Positions 1 to 5,840 of a stretch of DNA of 5,840 nucleotides are shown here, in pieces; the stretch's first letter is position 1, and the number at the start of each line of letters is the position of its first letter. This DNA is from Bacteroidales bacterium. GTDB lineage: Bacteria > Bacteroidota > Bacteroidia > Bacteroidales > UBA4181. The position numbers were made by a program, and so were the translations under genes. The notes beneath the pieces are model-generated. The model was given only the letters and a program-made list of their open reading frames with translations, was not told the DNA's origin and did not search any database. The stretch covers positions 1 through 5,840 of the forward strand of contig JAISKR010000323.1 of assembly GCA_031260845.1 (NCBI GenBank), given 5' to 3'.

Positions 1-1153
1 CGGGGTTTTTGTCGAAGGCTTCCTTGATTTTACCCAAGAACACCGAGCGAATGATACACCCGCCGCGCCACATCAACGCAATGCCGCCGTAAATCAGTTC
101 CCATTTGTTCACTTCCGAAGCAGCGTGCATCAGGGCGTAACCTTGTGCGTAGGATACCACCTTCGCTGCAAACAATGCCTTGCGCAAGTCTTCGATAAAG
201 GCTTTTTTGTCGCCTTTGAACGCAGGTTTGGGACCTTGCAGTATCTTTGCAGCCGCCACTCTTTCGTCTTTTTGAGCAGACAGGCAGCGTGCAAACACTG
301 CTTCACCTATCAACGTCAGGGGAATACCTTCGTCCAAAGCGGCTACTGCCGTCCATTTGCCCGTTCCTTTCTGCCCTGCCGTGTCAAGGATTTTATCAAC
401 AATCGCCTTGCCGTCCGTGTCCTTGTACGACAAAATGTCGCGAGTGATTTCTATCAGATAACTGTCCAAATCGCCCTTGTTCCATTCAACAAACACTTCG
501 TGCATCTCGGCGGCGCTCAAGCCAAGCAGGTCTTTCATCACCTGATACGCCTCGCAAATCAACTGCATATCGCCGTATTCGATGCCGTTGTGCACCATCT
601 TTACGAAATGTCCTGCACCTTCGCGTCCTACCCAGTCGCAGCAGGGTGAACCGTCTTCCACCTTGGCTGCAATAGCCTGAAAGATGGGTTTCACAGATGT
701 CCATGCAGCAGGCGACCCGCCCGGCATGATGGATGGACCGAGCAACGCGCCTTCTTCGCCACCCGACACGCCTGTGCCAATGTACAACAGTCCTTTGCTT
801 TCCACGTAGCGCGTGCGGCGAACGGTATCCGGGAAATGAGTGTTTCCGCCGTCAATGATAATGTCGCCCGGTTCGAGATACGGCAGCAGCAACTCGATGA
901 AATCATCCACCGCCTTGCCTGCTTTCACCATCAGCATCACCTTGCGGGGACGTTTCAGCGAAGCCACCAACTCTTCGATGCTGTGCGCCCCGAAAATCTT
1001 TTTGCCTTTTCCGCGTCCGCCGGTAAAGTTATCCACTTTTTCCACTGTTCGGTTGAAAACGCTTACCGAAAAGCCTTTGCTTTCCATGTTCAACACCAAG
1101 TTTTCGCCCATCACGGCTAAACCTACCAAACCAATATCCGATACTTCTTTCAT
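1..1153 (-). CDS. gnd: 6-phosphogluconate dehydrogenase, decarboxylating (partial, C-terminus beyond the window)
   Basis: Cytosolic enzyme of the oxidative pentose phosphate pathway: 6-phosphogluconate + NADP+ gives ribulose 5-phosphate + CO2 + NADPH. I translated the minus strand from the ATG at 1153 and found it open to base 1, giving 384 residues with no frameshift. The family is usually about 470-490 residues, so roughly the last 100, in the all-helical dimerisation domain, are missing. Visible motifs are the Rossmann loop GLVGLAVMG (8-16), NRT (34-36, the usual NADP 2'-phosphate contact), DGGN (101-104), VSGGEEG (129-135, substrate site), [14 protein letters not shown] (182-195) and the family signature [11 protein letters not shown] (257-267). 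K185 and E192 match the catalytic Lys and Glu of characterised enzymes, K183 and E190. The start is secure because an in-frame TAA lies only two codons upstream. It is the last visible gene of the pgi-glnS-pdxB-gnd run. In Bacteroidales zwf and pgl often accompany gnd and could lie just outside the window (inference). Confidence 0.97.
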   Translation of the reverse strand, partial: MKEVSDIGLVGLAVMGENLVLNMESKGFSVSVFNRTVEKVDNFTGGRGKGKKIFGAHSIEELVASLKRPRKVMLMVKAGKAVDDFIELLLPYLEPGDIIIDGGNTHFPDTVRRTRYVESKGLLYIGTGVSGGEEGALLGPSIMPGGSPAAWTSVKPIFQAIAAKVEDGSPCCDWVGREGAGHFVKMVHNGIEYGDMQLICEAYQVMKDLLGLSAAEMHEVFVEWNKGDLDSYLIEITRDILSYKDTDGKAIVDKILDTAGQKGTGKWTAVAALDEGIPLTLIGEAVFARCLSAQKDERVAAAKILQGPKPAFKGDKKAFIEDLRKALFAAKVVSYAQGYALMHAASEVNKWELIYGGIALMWRGGCIIRSVFLGKIKEAFDKNP

Positions 1154-1182
1154 GATTATTTATTTGTTTTTTGAATTATTTT
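1154..1182 (-). promoter_or_regulatory. A-rich translation leader of gnd, no Shine-Dalgarno
   Basis: The 29 bases between the pdxB stop and the gnd ATG are almost all A and T on the coding strand, with no AGGAGG-like sequence. Weak or absent Shine-Dalgarno with A-rich leaders is typical of Bacteroidota translation initiation. I see no hairpin and no TAnnTTTG promoter box here, so gnd is probably co-transcribed with pdxB. Confidence 0.5.
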
Positions 1183-2307
1183 TTATTTTTGAATGATATT
1201 AAAACCTAAAATCCGTAATTGTTCCACTGTTGCGGAAGAAAGATTTTCCGGTTGCACGGAAAAGGCTTCAAATTCCCGCCTGATGGGATATGCACCCCGT
1301 TGTTTTTCAAATGTTTCGGGCGAATTGCGCAAACGCGAATCGTCGTTCATCATGGGATAAGTGTGAAGAATGGCTTCGCACAAGCATTGCTGCGGCGTTT
1401 TTCCCGTTCCGTTCAACGTAAATTGCAAGGGTTGTAAGGGCGCGGGCACATTGTCCGGTCGCCATTCAGTGAGCGGGAAACCGAAAAAACTGCTCAATGC
1501 CTGCACGCTCATGGCGGTACCGTTGGCTTTGCCGTCGGCGGAATATCCTGCAATGTGGGGCGTGGCAATGTCCAAAAGGGATAAGAGTTCGCGGTCAATG
1601 TCAGGCTCGTTTTCCCACACGTCCAACACAGCCGCTTTGAGGGTTTTCGCTTTCAGCGCATTTTTCAGCGCCGCATTGTCCGTCACTTCGCCGCGCGAAC
1701 TGTTGATGAGGATAGCGTTTTGACGAAAACCGCGCAAACGCGCTTCGTCAAACAAATGAAATGTGCAGTCCTCGCCCGAACGGTTGAGCGGAACGTGCAG
1801 CGTAACAACGTCGCTGCGGCGGATAAGTTCGTTCAAAGGTACGAAGGCATTGCCGCCTTCCCTGCGCTCTCTCGGCGGGTCGTTCAGCAGGACGGTCATG
1901 CCCAGCGCCTCGCCCAGACGGGCTACCTTGCTGCCTACGTTGCCCACGCCGACCACGCCAAGCGTCATATCGCGAAAGCGGTAACCGTAGCGACCTGCAA
2001 GCGTTGACAGCACTGTGCCAATGTATTGGCGCACCGAACCGGAATTGCACCCCGGCGCGTTTGTCCATGTAATGCCGTTTGCCTCGCACCACGCGGTGTC
2101 TATATGGTCGTAGCCGATGGTGGCGGTGGCGATAAATTTCACGGAAGTATCTTTCAGCGTAGTCTCGTTGCACTTCGTGCGGGTGCGGGTAATCAGCGCG
2201 TCAGCCCTGCCGTCTGCACATTCCGCCCCGGGCAGATACGCGACGTCTGCGTAAGGCTCTAACACGCCTTTAATAAAGGGAATTTTATCGTCAATGACTA
2301 TTTTCAC
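1183..2307 (-). CDS. pdxB: 4-phosphoerythronate dehydrogenase (vitamin B6 biosynthesis)
   Basis: NAD-dependent oxidation of 4-phospho-D-erythronate to 2-oxo-3-hydroxy-4-phosphobutanoate, the second step of DXP-dependent pyridoxal phosphate synthesis; SerC normally acts next. At 374 residues it matches E. coli PdxB (378). It is a D-2-hydroxyacid dehydrogenase: a substrate-binding lobe with ATATIGYDHID (60-70) and APGCNSGSV (84-92), then a Rossmann domain with GVGNVG (120-125) and D143 placed to favour NAD. The catalytic triad is R205 (SSRGE), E234 (WENEP) and H251 (TPHIAGY), equivalent to R208/E237/H254 of E. coli. The C-terminal ~90 residues, ending LGFNIIQK, match the PdxB-specific dimerisation domain, which favours PdxB over serine-pathway SerA. 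The start codon is GTG. Upstream in frame there are only two codons before the glnS stop, and the first beta strand (KIVID) begins at once, so no other start is plausible. It lies 6 bp after glnS and 29 bp before gnd. Confidence 0.95.
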   Translation of the reverse strand: MKIVIDDKIPFIKGVLEPYADVAYLPGAECADGRADALITRTRTKCNETTLKDTSVKFIATATIGYDHIDTAWCEANGITWTNAPGCNSGSVRQYIGTVLSTLAGRYGYRFRDMTLGVVGVGNVGSKVARLGEALGMTVLLNDPPRERREGGNAFVPLNELIRRSDVVTLHVPLNRSGEDCTFHLFDEARLRGFRQNAILINSSRGEVTDNAALKNALKAKTLKAAVLDVWENEPDIDRELLSLLDIATPHIAGYSADGKANGTAMSVQALSSFFGFPLTEWRPDNVPAPLQPLQFTLNGTGKTPQQCLCEAILHTYPMMNDDSRLRNSPETFEKQRGAYPIRREFEAFSVQPENLSSATVEQLRILGFNIIQK

Positions 2308-2316
2308 GACCTTTTA
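2305..2316 (-). promoter_or_regulatory. glnS stop / pdxB GTG start junction
   Basis: On the coding strand the junction reads TAA AAG GTC GTG, with the glnS stop and the pdxB start in the same reading frame. The AAGG is the only purine-rich Shine-Dalgarno-like stretch here, but it ends just 2 nt before GTG, closer than normal. Terminating glnS ribosomes probably help initiate pdxB (translational coupling, inferred from distance). Confidence 0.5.
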
Positions 2317-3999
2317 TTTTTGTTTCGCCCATGAATCTTTCAACGTCACAGTGCGGTTGAAAACCAATTTGTCCGGCTTCGTATCTGCATCCACGTTGAA
2401 ATAACCTAAACGTTCAAACTGATAACTTGTGCCGGTTTTGGCGTTTTTCAGATATGGTTCCACCCATGCTGAAACCGTTCTCAGCGAATCAGGATTCAGA
2501 TTGTCTTTGTAATCTACGCCTTCCGGATTGTCATCGGGACTTTCCGCGGTGAACAAGCGGTCGTAGAGGCGCACCTCTGCGGGAATGGCGTATTTTGCCG
2601 ATACCCAGTGGATAGTGCCTTTCACCTTGCGTCCATCGGGCGACTGACCGCCACGCGACGCCAAATCGCAAACGCAGTGTACTTCCGTCACTTCGCCGTT
2701 GGCGTCTTTTATCACGTCGGTGCAGGTTACCAAATACGCATAGCGCAAGCGCACTTCGGCGCCGGGCGCCAGCCGGAAGTATTTCTTCGGCGGTTCTTCC
2801 ATAAAGTCGTCCCGCTCAATGTAAATTTCCTTGGTGAAAGCCACCTGCCGCGTGCCCATGCTCTCGTCTTCGGGATTGTTGACGGCTTCGAGCATATCGG
2901 TCATTGTTTGCGGGAAATTGGTAATCACCACTTTCAAGGGATTGAGCACGCCCATCACACGGGCGGCTTTTTTGTTGAGGTCTTCGCGGATGCAGTATTC
3001 CAGCAACGACAATTCAATGATATTGTCGCGTTTGGCAACGCCCACTTTTTCGGCAAAGTTGCGGATGGATTCGGGCGTGTAGCCGCGGCGGCGCAATCCG
3101 CAGATAGTCGGCATACGCGGGTCGTCCCATCCCGACACGTAGTTGTTTTTCACCAATTCAAGCAATTTGCGCTTGCTCATCACGGTATAGTCAATGTTGA
3201 GCCGCGCAAATTCCATCTGTTGAGGTGCATGGATGCCCAAAGCCTGAATAAACCAGTCATATAGCGGGCGGTGTACCTCAAATTCAAGGGTACAGATGGA
3301 ATGGGTAATACCTTCAATGGAATCGCTTTGTCCGTGCGCATAGTCGTACATTGGATAGATACACCATTTGTCGCCAGTGCGGTGGTGGTCGGCGTGCAGA
3401 ATGCGGTACATTACGGGGTCTCTCATGTGCATATTGGGCGATGCAAGGTCTATCTTGGCTCGCAGCGTTTTTTCGCCATCGCTAAATTCGCCTTTGCGCA
3501 TCCGCTCAAACAAATCAAGGTTTTCCTCGATAGTGCGGTCTCGATAGGGACTGGGGGTGGCGGGTTTCTGGGGTGTACCGCGGTCGCGGCTTATCTCCTC
3601 CTGCGAAAGGTCGCACACGTAGGCTTTCCCTTTCTTAATCAACTCAACAGCCCATTGATAAAGTTGCTCGAAATAGTCGGACGCATAAAATTCCGCATCC
3701 CAGCAGAACCCCAACCAGTTGATATCCTCGCGGATAGCATCCACATATTCGGTATCCTCTTTCACGGGATTGGTATCGTCAAAACGCAGATTGCATTTTC
3801 CGTTGTATTTACGCGCCGTTCCGAAGTTCAGACAAATGGATTTGGCGTGTCCGATATGCAGGTAGCCATTCGGTTCAGGTGGAAAGCGCGTATGTACACG
3901 GCTTCCATTCTTTCCGTTACGAATATCCTCCTCTACAACGGCATGGATAAAATTCAGGCTCTGTTTCGGTTCTTCAACAGGACTATCTAACTCGCTCAT
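2314..3999 (-). CDS. glnS: Glutaminyl-tRNA synthetase
   Basis: Class I aminoacyl-tRNA synthetase that charges tRNA-Gln directly with glutamine using ATP; cytosolic and normally monomeric. The length of 561 residues is close to E. coli GlnRS (554). The Rossmann catalytic domain carries the first class I signature [15 protein letters not shown] (40-54, HIGH at 48-51) and the second, VMSKRK (273-278, the KMSKS equivalent). Between them are the acceptor-stem-binding insert and CTLEF...LYDWF (236-250), characteristic of GlnRS rather than bacterial GluRS. Residues from about 340 to 545 form the beta-barrel anticodon-binding region of GlnRS/eukaryotic-type GluRS. Bacterial GlnRS is restricted to a few groups, including Bacteroidota and gammaproteobacteria; most other bacteria use GatCAB amidation. 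The ATG at 3999 follows the pgi stop by 14 bp, in a different frame, with an A-rich leader and no Shine-Dalgarno. Nothing looks truncated or unusual. Confidence 0.97.
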   Translation of the reverse strand: MSELDSPVEEPKQSLNFIHAVVEEDIRNGKNGSRVHTRFPPEPNGYLHIGHAKSICLNFGTARKYNGKCNLRFDDTNPVKEDTEYVDAIREDINWLGFCWDAEFYASDYFEQLYQWAVELIKKGKAYVCDLSQEEISRDRGTPQKPATPSPYRDRTIEENLDLFERMRKGEFSDGEKTLRAKIDLASPNMHMRDPVMYRILHADHHRTGDKWCIYPMYDYAHGQSDSIEGITHSICTLEFEVHRPLYDWFIQALGIHAPQQMEFARLNIDYTVMSKRKLLELVKNNYVSGWDDPRMPTICGLRRRGYTPESIRNFAEKVGVAKRDNIIELSLLEYCIREDLNKKAARVMGVLNPLKVVITNFPQTMTDMLEAVNNPEDESMGTRQVAFTKEIYIERDDFMEEPPKKYFRLAPGAEVRLRYAYLVTCTDVIKDANGEVTEVHCVCDLASRGGQSPDGRKVKGTIHWVSAKYAIPAEVRLYDRLFTAESPDDNPEGVDYKDNLNPDSLRTVSAWVEPYLKNAKTGTSYQFERLGYFNVDADTKPDKLVFNRTVTLKDSWAKQK

Positions 4000-4013
4000 C
4001 TTTTTTATATCAA

Positions 4014-5348
4014 TTATATTCTCGCTTTCACTTTTTTACTTTCCTCTTCGTAGCCGGGTTTATCCAACAGGGCAAACATATTTTTCTTATATGCTTCCAC
4101 GCCGGGCTGGTCGAATGGGTTTACACCAAGCAGATAACCGCTGATACCGCAGGCTATTTCAAAGAAATAGAAGAGGTTGCCGAGGTTGTACTCGTTGATT
4201 GCCGGAATTTCGATGCGAATGTTGGGAACGCCGCCATCCACGTGGGCAAGCATCGTGCCGAGTTCCGCCATTTTGTTCACCTCGTCAATGCGTTTTCCCG
4301 AAAGGAAATTCAAAGTATCAAGGTTGGCAGGGTCTTCGGGAATGCGGATTTTGTGCGCTGTGCGCTCCACCGAGATGACCGTTTCAAAGATATTTCGCAG
4401 CCCCTCCTGAATGTACTGCCCCATAGAGTGCAAATCGGCTGTCAGCGTGACTCCGGCGGGAAAAATACCTTTGTTCTCCTTGCCTTCGCTTTCTCCGTAC
4501 AATTGTTTCCACCATTCGGTGACGTACAGCAGTTTTGGATGGTATCCGCAGAGTATTTCGGCGGTTTTGCCTGCCTTGTACAGTTCATAACGTGTGGAAG
4601 CATAGATGGCTGCAAGGTTTTCTTCAAAAGGCACTTCGGGACCGGTAGCCTTCTGCATATCTTGCGCGCCTTGCAGCAACTGACGTATGTCAAAGCCTGC
4701 AATGGCGATGGGCAGCAGCCCAACCGGCGTCAGCACCGAATAGCGACCTCCCACGTCATCGGGAATCACGAAGGTGCGATAGCCCTCCTGCGTGGCTAAG
4801 GTGCGCAGAGCGCCGCGTTGCTTGTCGGTGATGGCTACAATGTAGTCTTTGGCTGCCTTTTTGCCGATTTTGTTTTCCAAATGCGCTTTCAGCAAGCGGA
4901 AGGCAACAGCAGGCTCGGTGGTAGTGCCGGATTTGGATATAACCACAACGCCGTAACTGTGAGTATCCAACAGTTCCAACAGTTCGTAGAGATAATCCTC
5001 GCTAATGTTCTGACCGGCAAAAACCATTTTCGGATGGTCGTTGCTCTTCATCTGCCAGAAATTATCCGACAAGGCTTCCAACGTGGCTTTTGAGCCGAGG
5101 TAGGAACCGCCGATGCCCACCACTACAACTATCTCCGTTTTATTATTCTTGTAGAATGACGCAATATCCTCTATGGCAGAAATTTCCTTTTCGCCCACGA
5201 CGGAAGGAAGTTGCACCCAGCCCAGAAAATCATTCCCTTTTCCGGTTTTTTCATACAATGCTTTTACATATTTTGATGCAGCATCTTTATTGGAAAAAAT
5301 TTTTTCTTCCGATACAAACTCGGTAACTTTATTGATATTCAGCCTCAT
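4014..5348 (-). CDS. pgi: Glucose-6-phosphate isomerase
   Basis: Cytosolic aldose-ketose isomerase interconverting glucose 6-phosphate and fructose 6-phosphate, at the branch between glycolysis and the pentose phosphate pathway. At 444 residues it is the short bacterial form (Bacillus/Bacteroides type), not the ~549-residue E. coli/eukaryotic form. Two SIS sugar-phosphate domains are visible: GIGGSYLG (78-85) and the phosphate loop SKSGTTTE (138-145). Signature 1 is [13 protein letters not shown] (198-210). The catalytic-glutamate segment GESEGK (285-290), H307 in DLHSMGQ (probable ring-opening His) and signature 2, [16 protein letters not shown] (408-423, with the conserved Lys near 421), are all intact. 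The ATG start is secure because the only codons between it and an in-frame TAA at 5367-5369 are non-standard starts. It is the first gene of the run, about 35 nt downstream of the predicted transcription start. The leader has no Shine-Dalgarno and is AT-rich. Confidence 0.97.
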   Translation of the reverse strand: MRLNINKVTEFVSEEKIFSNKDAASKYVKALYEKTGKGNDFLGWVQLPSVVGEKEISAIEDIASFYKNNKTEIVVVVGIGGSYLGSKATLEALSDNFWQMKSNDHPKMVFAGQNISEDYLYELLELLDTHSYGVVVISKSGTTTEPAVAFRLLKAHLENKIGKKAAKDYIVAITDKQRGALRTLATQEGYRTFVIPDDVGGRYSVLTPVGLLPIAIAGFDIRQLLQGAQDMQKATGPEVPFEENLAAIYASTRYELYKAGKTAEILCGYHPKLLYVTEWWKQLYGESEGKENKGIFPAGVTLTADLHSMGQYIQEGLRNIFETVISVERTAHKIRIPEDPANLDTLNFLSGKRIDEVNKMAELGTMLAHVDGGVPNIRIEIPAINEYNLGNLFYFFEIACGISGYLLGVNPFDQPGVEAYKKNMFALLDKPGYEEESKKVKARI

Positions 5349-5389
5349 ATTATAAATAATGAAATTTTAATCGCTCTATTTTTGACCGA

Positions 5390-5422
5390 CAAAGATATAC
5401 ATTTTTAATGTCAATGTATAAA
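5390..5422 (-). promoter_or_regulatory. Putative Bacteroidota-type promoter of the pgi operon
   Basis: On the minus strand TATCTTTG (5397 to 5390) is a perfect match to the Bacteroidota -7 box TAnnTTTG. Upstream, at a 21-bp spacing, TTTA (5422 to 5419) matches the -33 box TTTG in three of four bases. The region further upstream is AT-rich (TTTATTTTTA at 5450-5441). Transcription would start near 5383, leaving a leader of about 35 nt before pgi. The match is by eye to the known consensus; no transcript data are available. Confidence 0.6.
5396..5420. repeat. 8-bp inverted repeat in the pgi promoter (possible operator)
   Basis: TATACATT (5396-5403) and AATGTATA (5413-5420) are perfect reverse complements separated by 9 bp. 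The dyad fills the space between the -33 and -7 candidates and overlaps both at its edges, where a repressor dimer would block RNA polymerase. The centre-to-centre distance of 17 bp is about 1.6 helical turns. The arms are AT-rich, so chance is a real alternative. Confidence 0.4.
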
Positions 5423-5440
5423 GTAATTGTTGAAAATGTG

Positions 5441-5463
5441 TAAAAATAAAGTCCTGCAAGACT
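5441..5463 (-). terminator. Weak hairpin followed by a T-tract
   Basis: On the minus strand AGTCT-TGCA-GGACT (5463 to 5450) can fold into a 5-bp stem with one G-U pair and a 4-base loop, followed at once by TTATTTTTA (5449 to 5441). The T-tract is where an intrinsic terminator needs it, but the stem is short. It may act with the stronger hairpin upstream to end the sdhB transcript, or the T-tract may only be the AT-rich upstream part of the pgi promoter. Confidence 0.3.
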
Positions 5464-5479
5464 ATCCACAAATGACAAC

Positions 5480-5517
5480 GGGGACACATACCCGAAATGC
5501 CTTCGGATATATGCCCC
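5480..5517 (-). terminator. Strong hairpin after sdhB/frdB, probable terminator or 3'-end stabiliser
   Basis: Fourteen bases past the sdhB stop the minus strand folds into a long stem. GGGG (5517-5514) pairs with CCCC (5483-5480), and CATATATCCGAA (5513-5502) pairs with TTCGGGTATGTG (5496-5485). That gives 16 pairs with two G-U wobbles, one bulged T at 5484 and a 5-base loop GGCAT. No continuous T-run follows directly (GTTGTCATTTG), so it is not a textbook intrinsic terminator. Its position at the end of the sdh/frd operon and before the pgi promoter fits transcript termination or 3'-end protection. Confidence 0.5.
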
Positions 5518-5531
5518 TATTATCTGTTATT

Positions 5532-5840
5532 TTACGCGAACTGCGAGCAAACGTATTCTCTGTTCAACCGCGCAATGTTCGTTATTTTAATTTCTTTCGG
5601 ACATTCGGCTTCGCAGGCGCCGGTGTTGGTGCAATTTCCAAAACCGAGTTCATCCATACGCGCCACCATTTTGGCAACCCGTTCTTTGGCTTCAATCTTG
5701 CCTTGCGGCAGTAGCGCAAACTGCGACACCTTGGCGGATACAAACAGCATTGCCGATGCGTTTTTGCAGGTAGCCACGCAGGCTCCGCAGCCGATGCAGG
5801 CAGCAGCGTCCATAGCGAGGTCGGCGTTTTGTTTGCGGAT
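5532..5840 (-). CDS. sdhB: Succinate dehydrogenase/fumarate reductase iron-sulfur subunit (partial, N-terminus beyond the window)
   Basis: Electron-transfer subunit of the membrane-bound succinate:quinone oxidoreductase (complex II, or fumarate reductase running in reverse), carrying electrons between the FAD subunit and the membrane quinone site. The frame is open from the right edge to TAA at 5532-5534, giving 102 residues. The family is about 230-260 residues, so this is the C-terminal part. It contains the ferredoxin-like cluster motifs [11 protein letters not shown] (fragment residues 15-25) and [12 protein letters not shown] (70-81). By analogy with E. coli SdhB, Cys 15, 18, 21 and 80 bind [4Fe-4S], and Cys 25, 70 and 76 bind [3Fe-4S]. 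The N-terminal [2Fe-2S] domain lies outside. Lys replaces the usual Pro after Cys 25, which I recall as normal for the Bacteroidota/Bacillus-like branch. The direction of the reaction cannot be told from this subunit; in anaerobic Bacteroidales it is usually fumarate reduction (frdB). It is probably the last gene of its operon, since a hairpin follows. Confidence 0.93.
   Translation of the reverse strand: MRKQNADLAMDAAACIGCGACVATCKNASAMLFVSAKVSQFALLPQGKIEAKERVAKMVARMDELGFGNCTNTGACEAECPKEIKITNIARLNREYVCSQFA

Noticed and set aside
125..649. 174-codon plus-strand open frame opposite gnd.
   Set aside because: It is an antisense shadow of the conserved catalytic core of gnd (residues ~169-343), with no recognisable domain.
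1..1153. Possible frameshift or pseudogene in the left-edge gene, since it has no closed reading frame in the window.
   Set aside because: Manual translation from 1153 to base 1 is uninterrupted and keeps every catalytic motif; the gene simply runs off the window edge.
1154..1260. Possible separate promoter for gnd: TAGGTTTT near the end of pdxB.
   Set aside because: It has one mismatch to the TAnnTTTG box, and I see no TTTG-like -33 element at a 19-21 bp spacing.
2608..3990. Two long plus-strand open frames (2608-3264 and 3271-3990), in the same frame with only a 6-bp break, antisense to glnS.
   Set aside because: They lie wholly opposite the intact, well-conserved glnS. The encoded proteins resemble no family I recognise and have the composition expected from antisense of a codon-biased gene; there is no separate promoter or leader.
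5427..5714. 95-codon plus-strand open frame starting in the sdhB-pgi intergenic region.
   Set aside because: Most of it is antisense to the conserved cysteine region of sdhB, and its first part crosses the hairpin. No recognisable protein features.
5763..5765. CK instead of CP after the fourth cysteine of the first SdhB cluster motif.
   Set aside because: From memory this substitution is normal in the Bacteroidota/Bacillus-like SdhB branch; all seven expected cysteines are present.

Overview
The window looks like ordinary chromosomal DNA from a member of the Bacteroidota, probably order Bacteroidales. Four things point there. The phosphoglucose isomerase is the short (~444 aa) form and closely resembles Bacteroides Pgi from memory. 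A bacterial glutaminyl-tRNA synthetase is present. The succinate dehydrogenase/fumarate reductase iron-sulfur subunit has the Bacteroidota-style cysteine region (CIGCGAC...CK). Start codons are preceded by A-rich leaders without Shine-Dalgarno sequences, and the one clear promoter candidate matches the Bacteroidota -7 consensus TAnnTTTG.

All genes lie on the minus strand, so transcription runs from high to low coordinates. At the right edge (5532-5840) is the 3' part of sdhB/frdB, the iron-sulfur subunit of succinate:quinone oxidoreductase. A 183-bp intergenic region (5349-5531) follows. It holds a strong hairpin just after the sdhB stop, a second weak hairpin with a T-tract, and a promoter candidate overlapped by an 8-bp inverted repeat. 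Next comes a tight four-gene run: pgi (4014-5348), glnS (2314-3999), pdxB (1183-2307) and gnd (1-1153, C-terminus cut by the window edge). Gaps within the run are 14, 6 and 29 bp, so it is probably one operon driven from upstream of pgi.

The genes mostly meet around glucose 6-phosphate. Pgi sends it into glycolysis, Gnd is the NADP-linked decarboxylating step of the oxidative pentose phosphate pathway, and PdxB oxidises 4-phosphoerythronate (derived from erythrose 4-phosphate) on the way to pyridoxal phosphate. 4-Phosphoerythronate is a known inhibitor of 6-phosphogluconate dehydrogenase, so the pdxB-gnd pairing may have a metabolite-control meaning. GlnS is a translation enzyme with no obvious link to the others.

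I found no previously undescribed system, mobile element, CRISPR array or RNA gene. The most useful leads are the pdxB-gnd pairing, the dyad in the pgi promoter and the in-frame glnS-pdxB junction.
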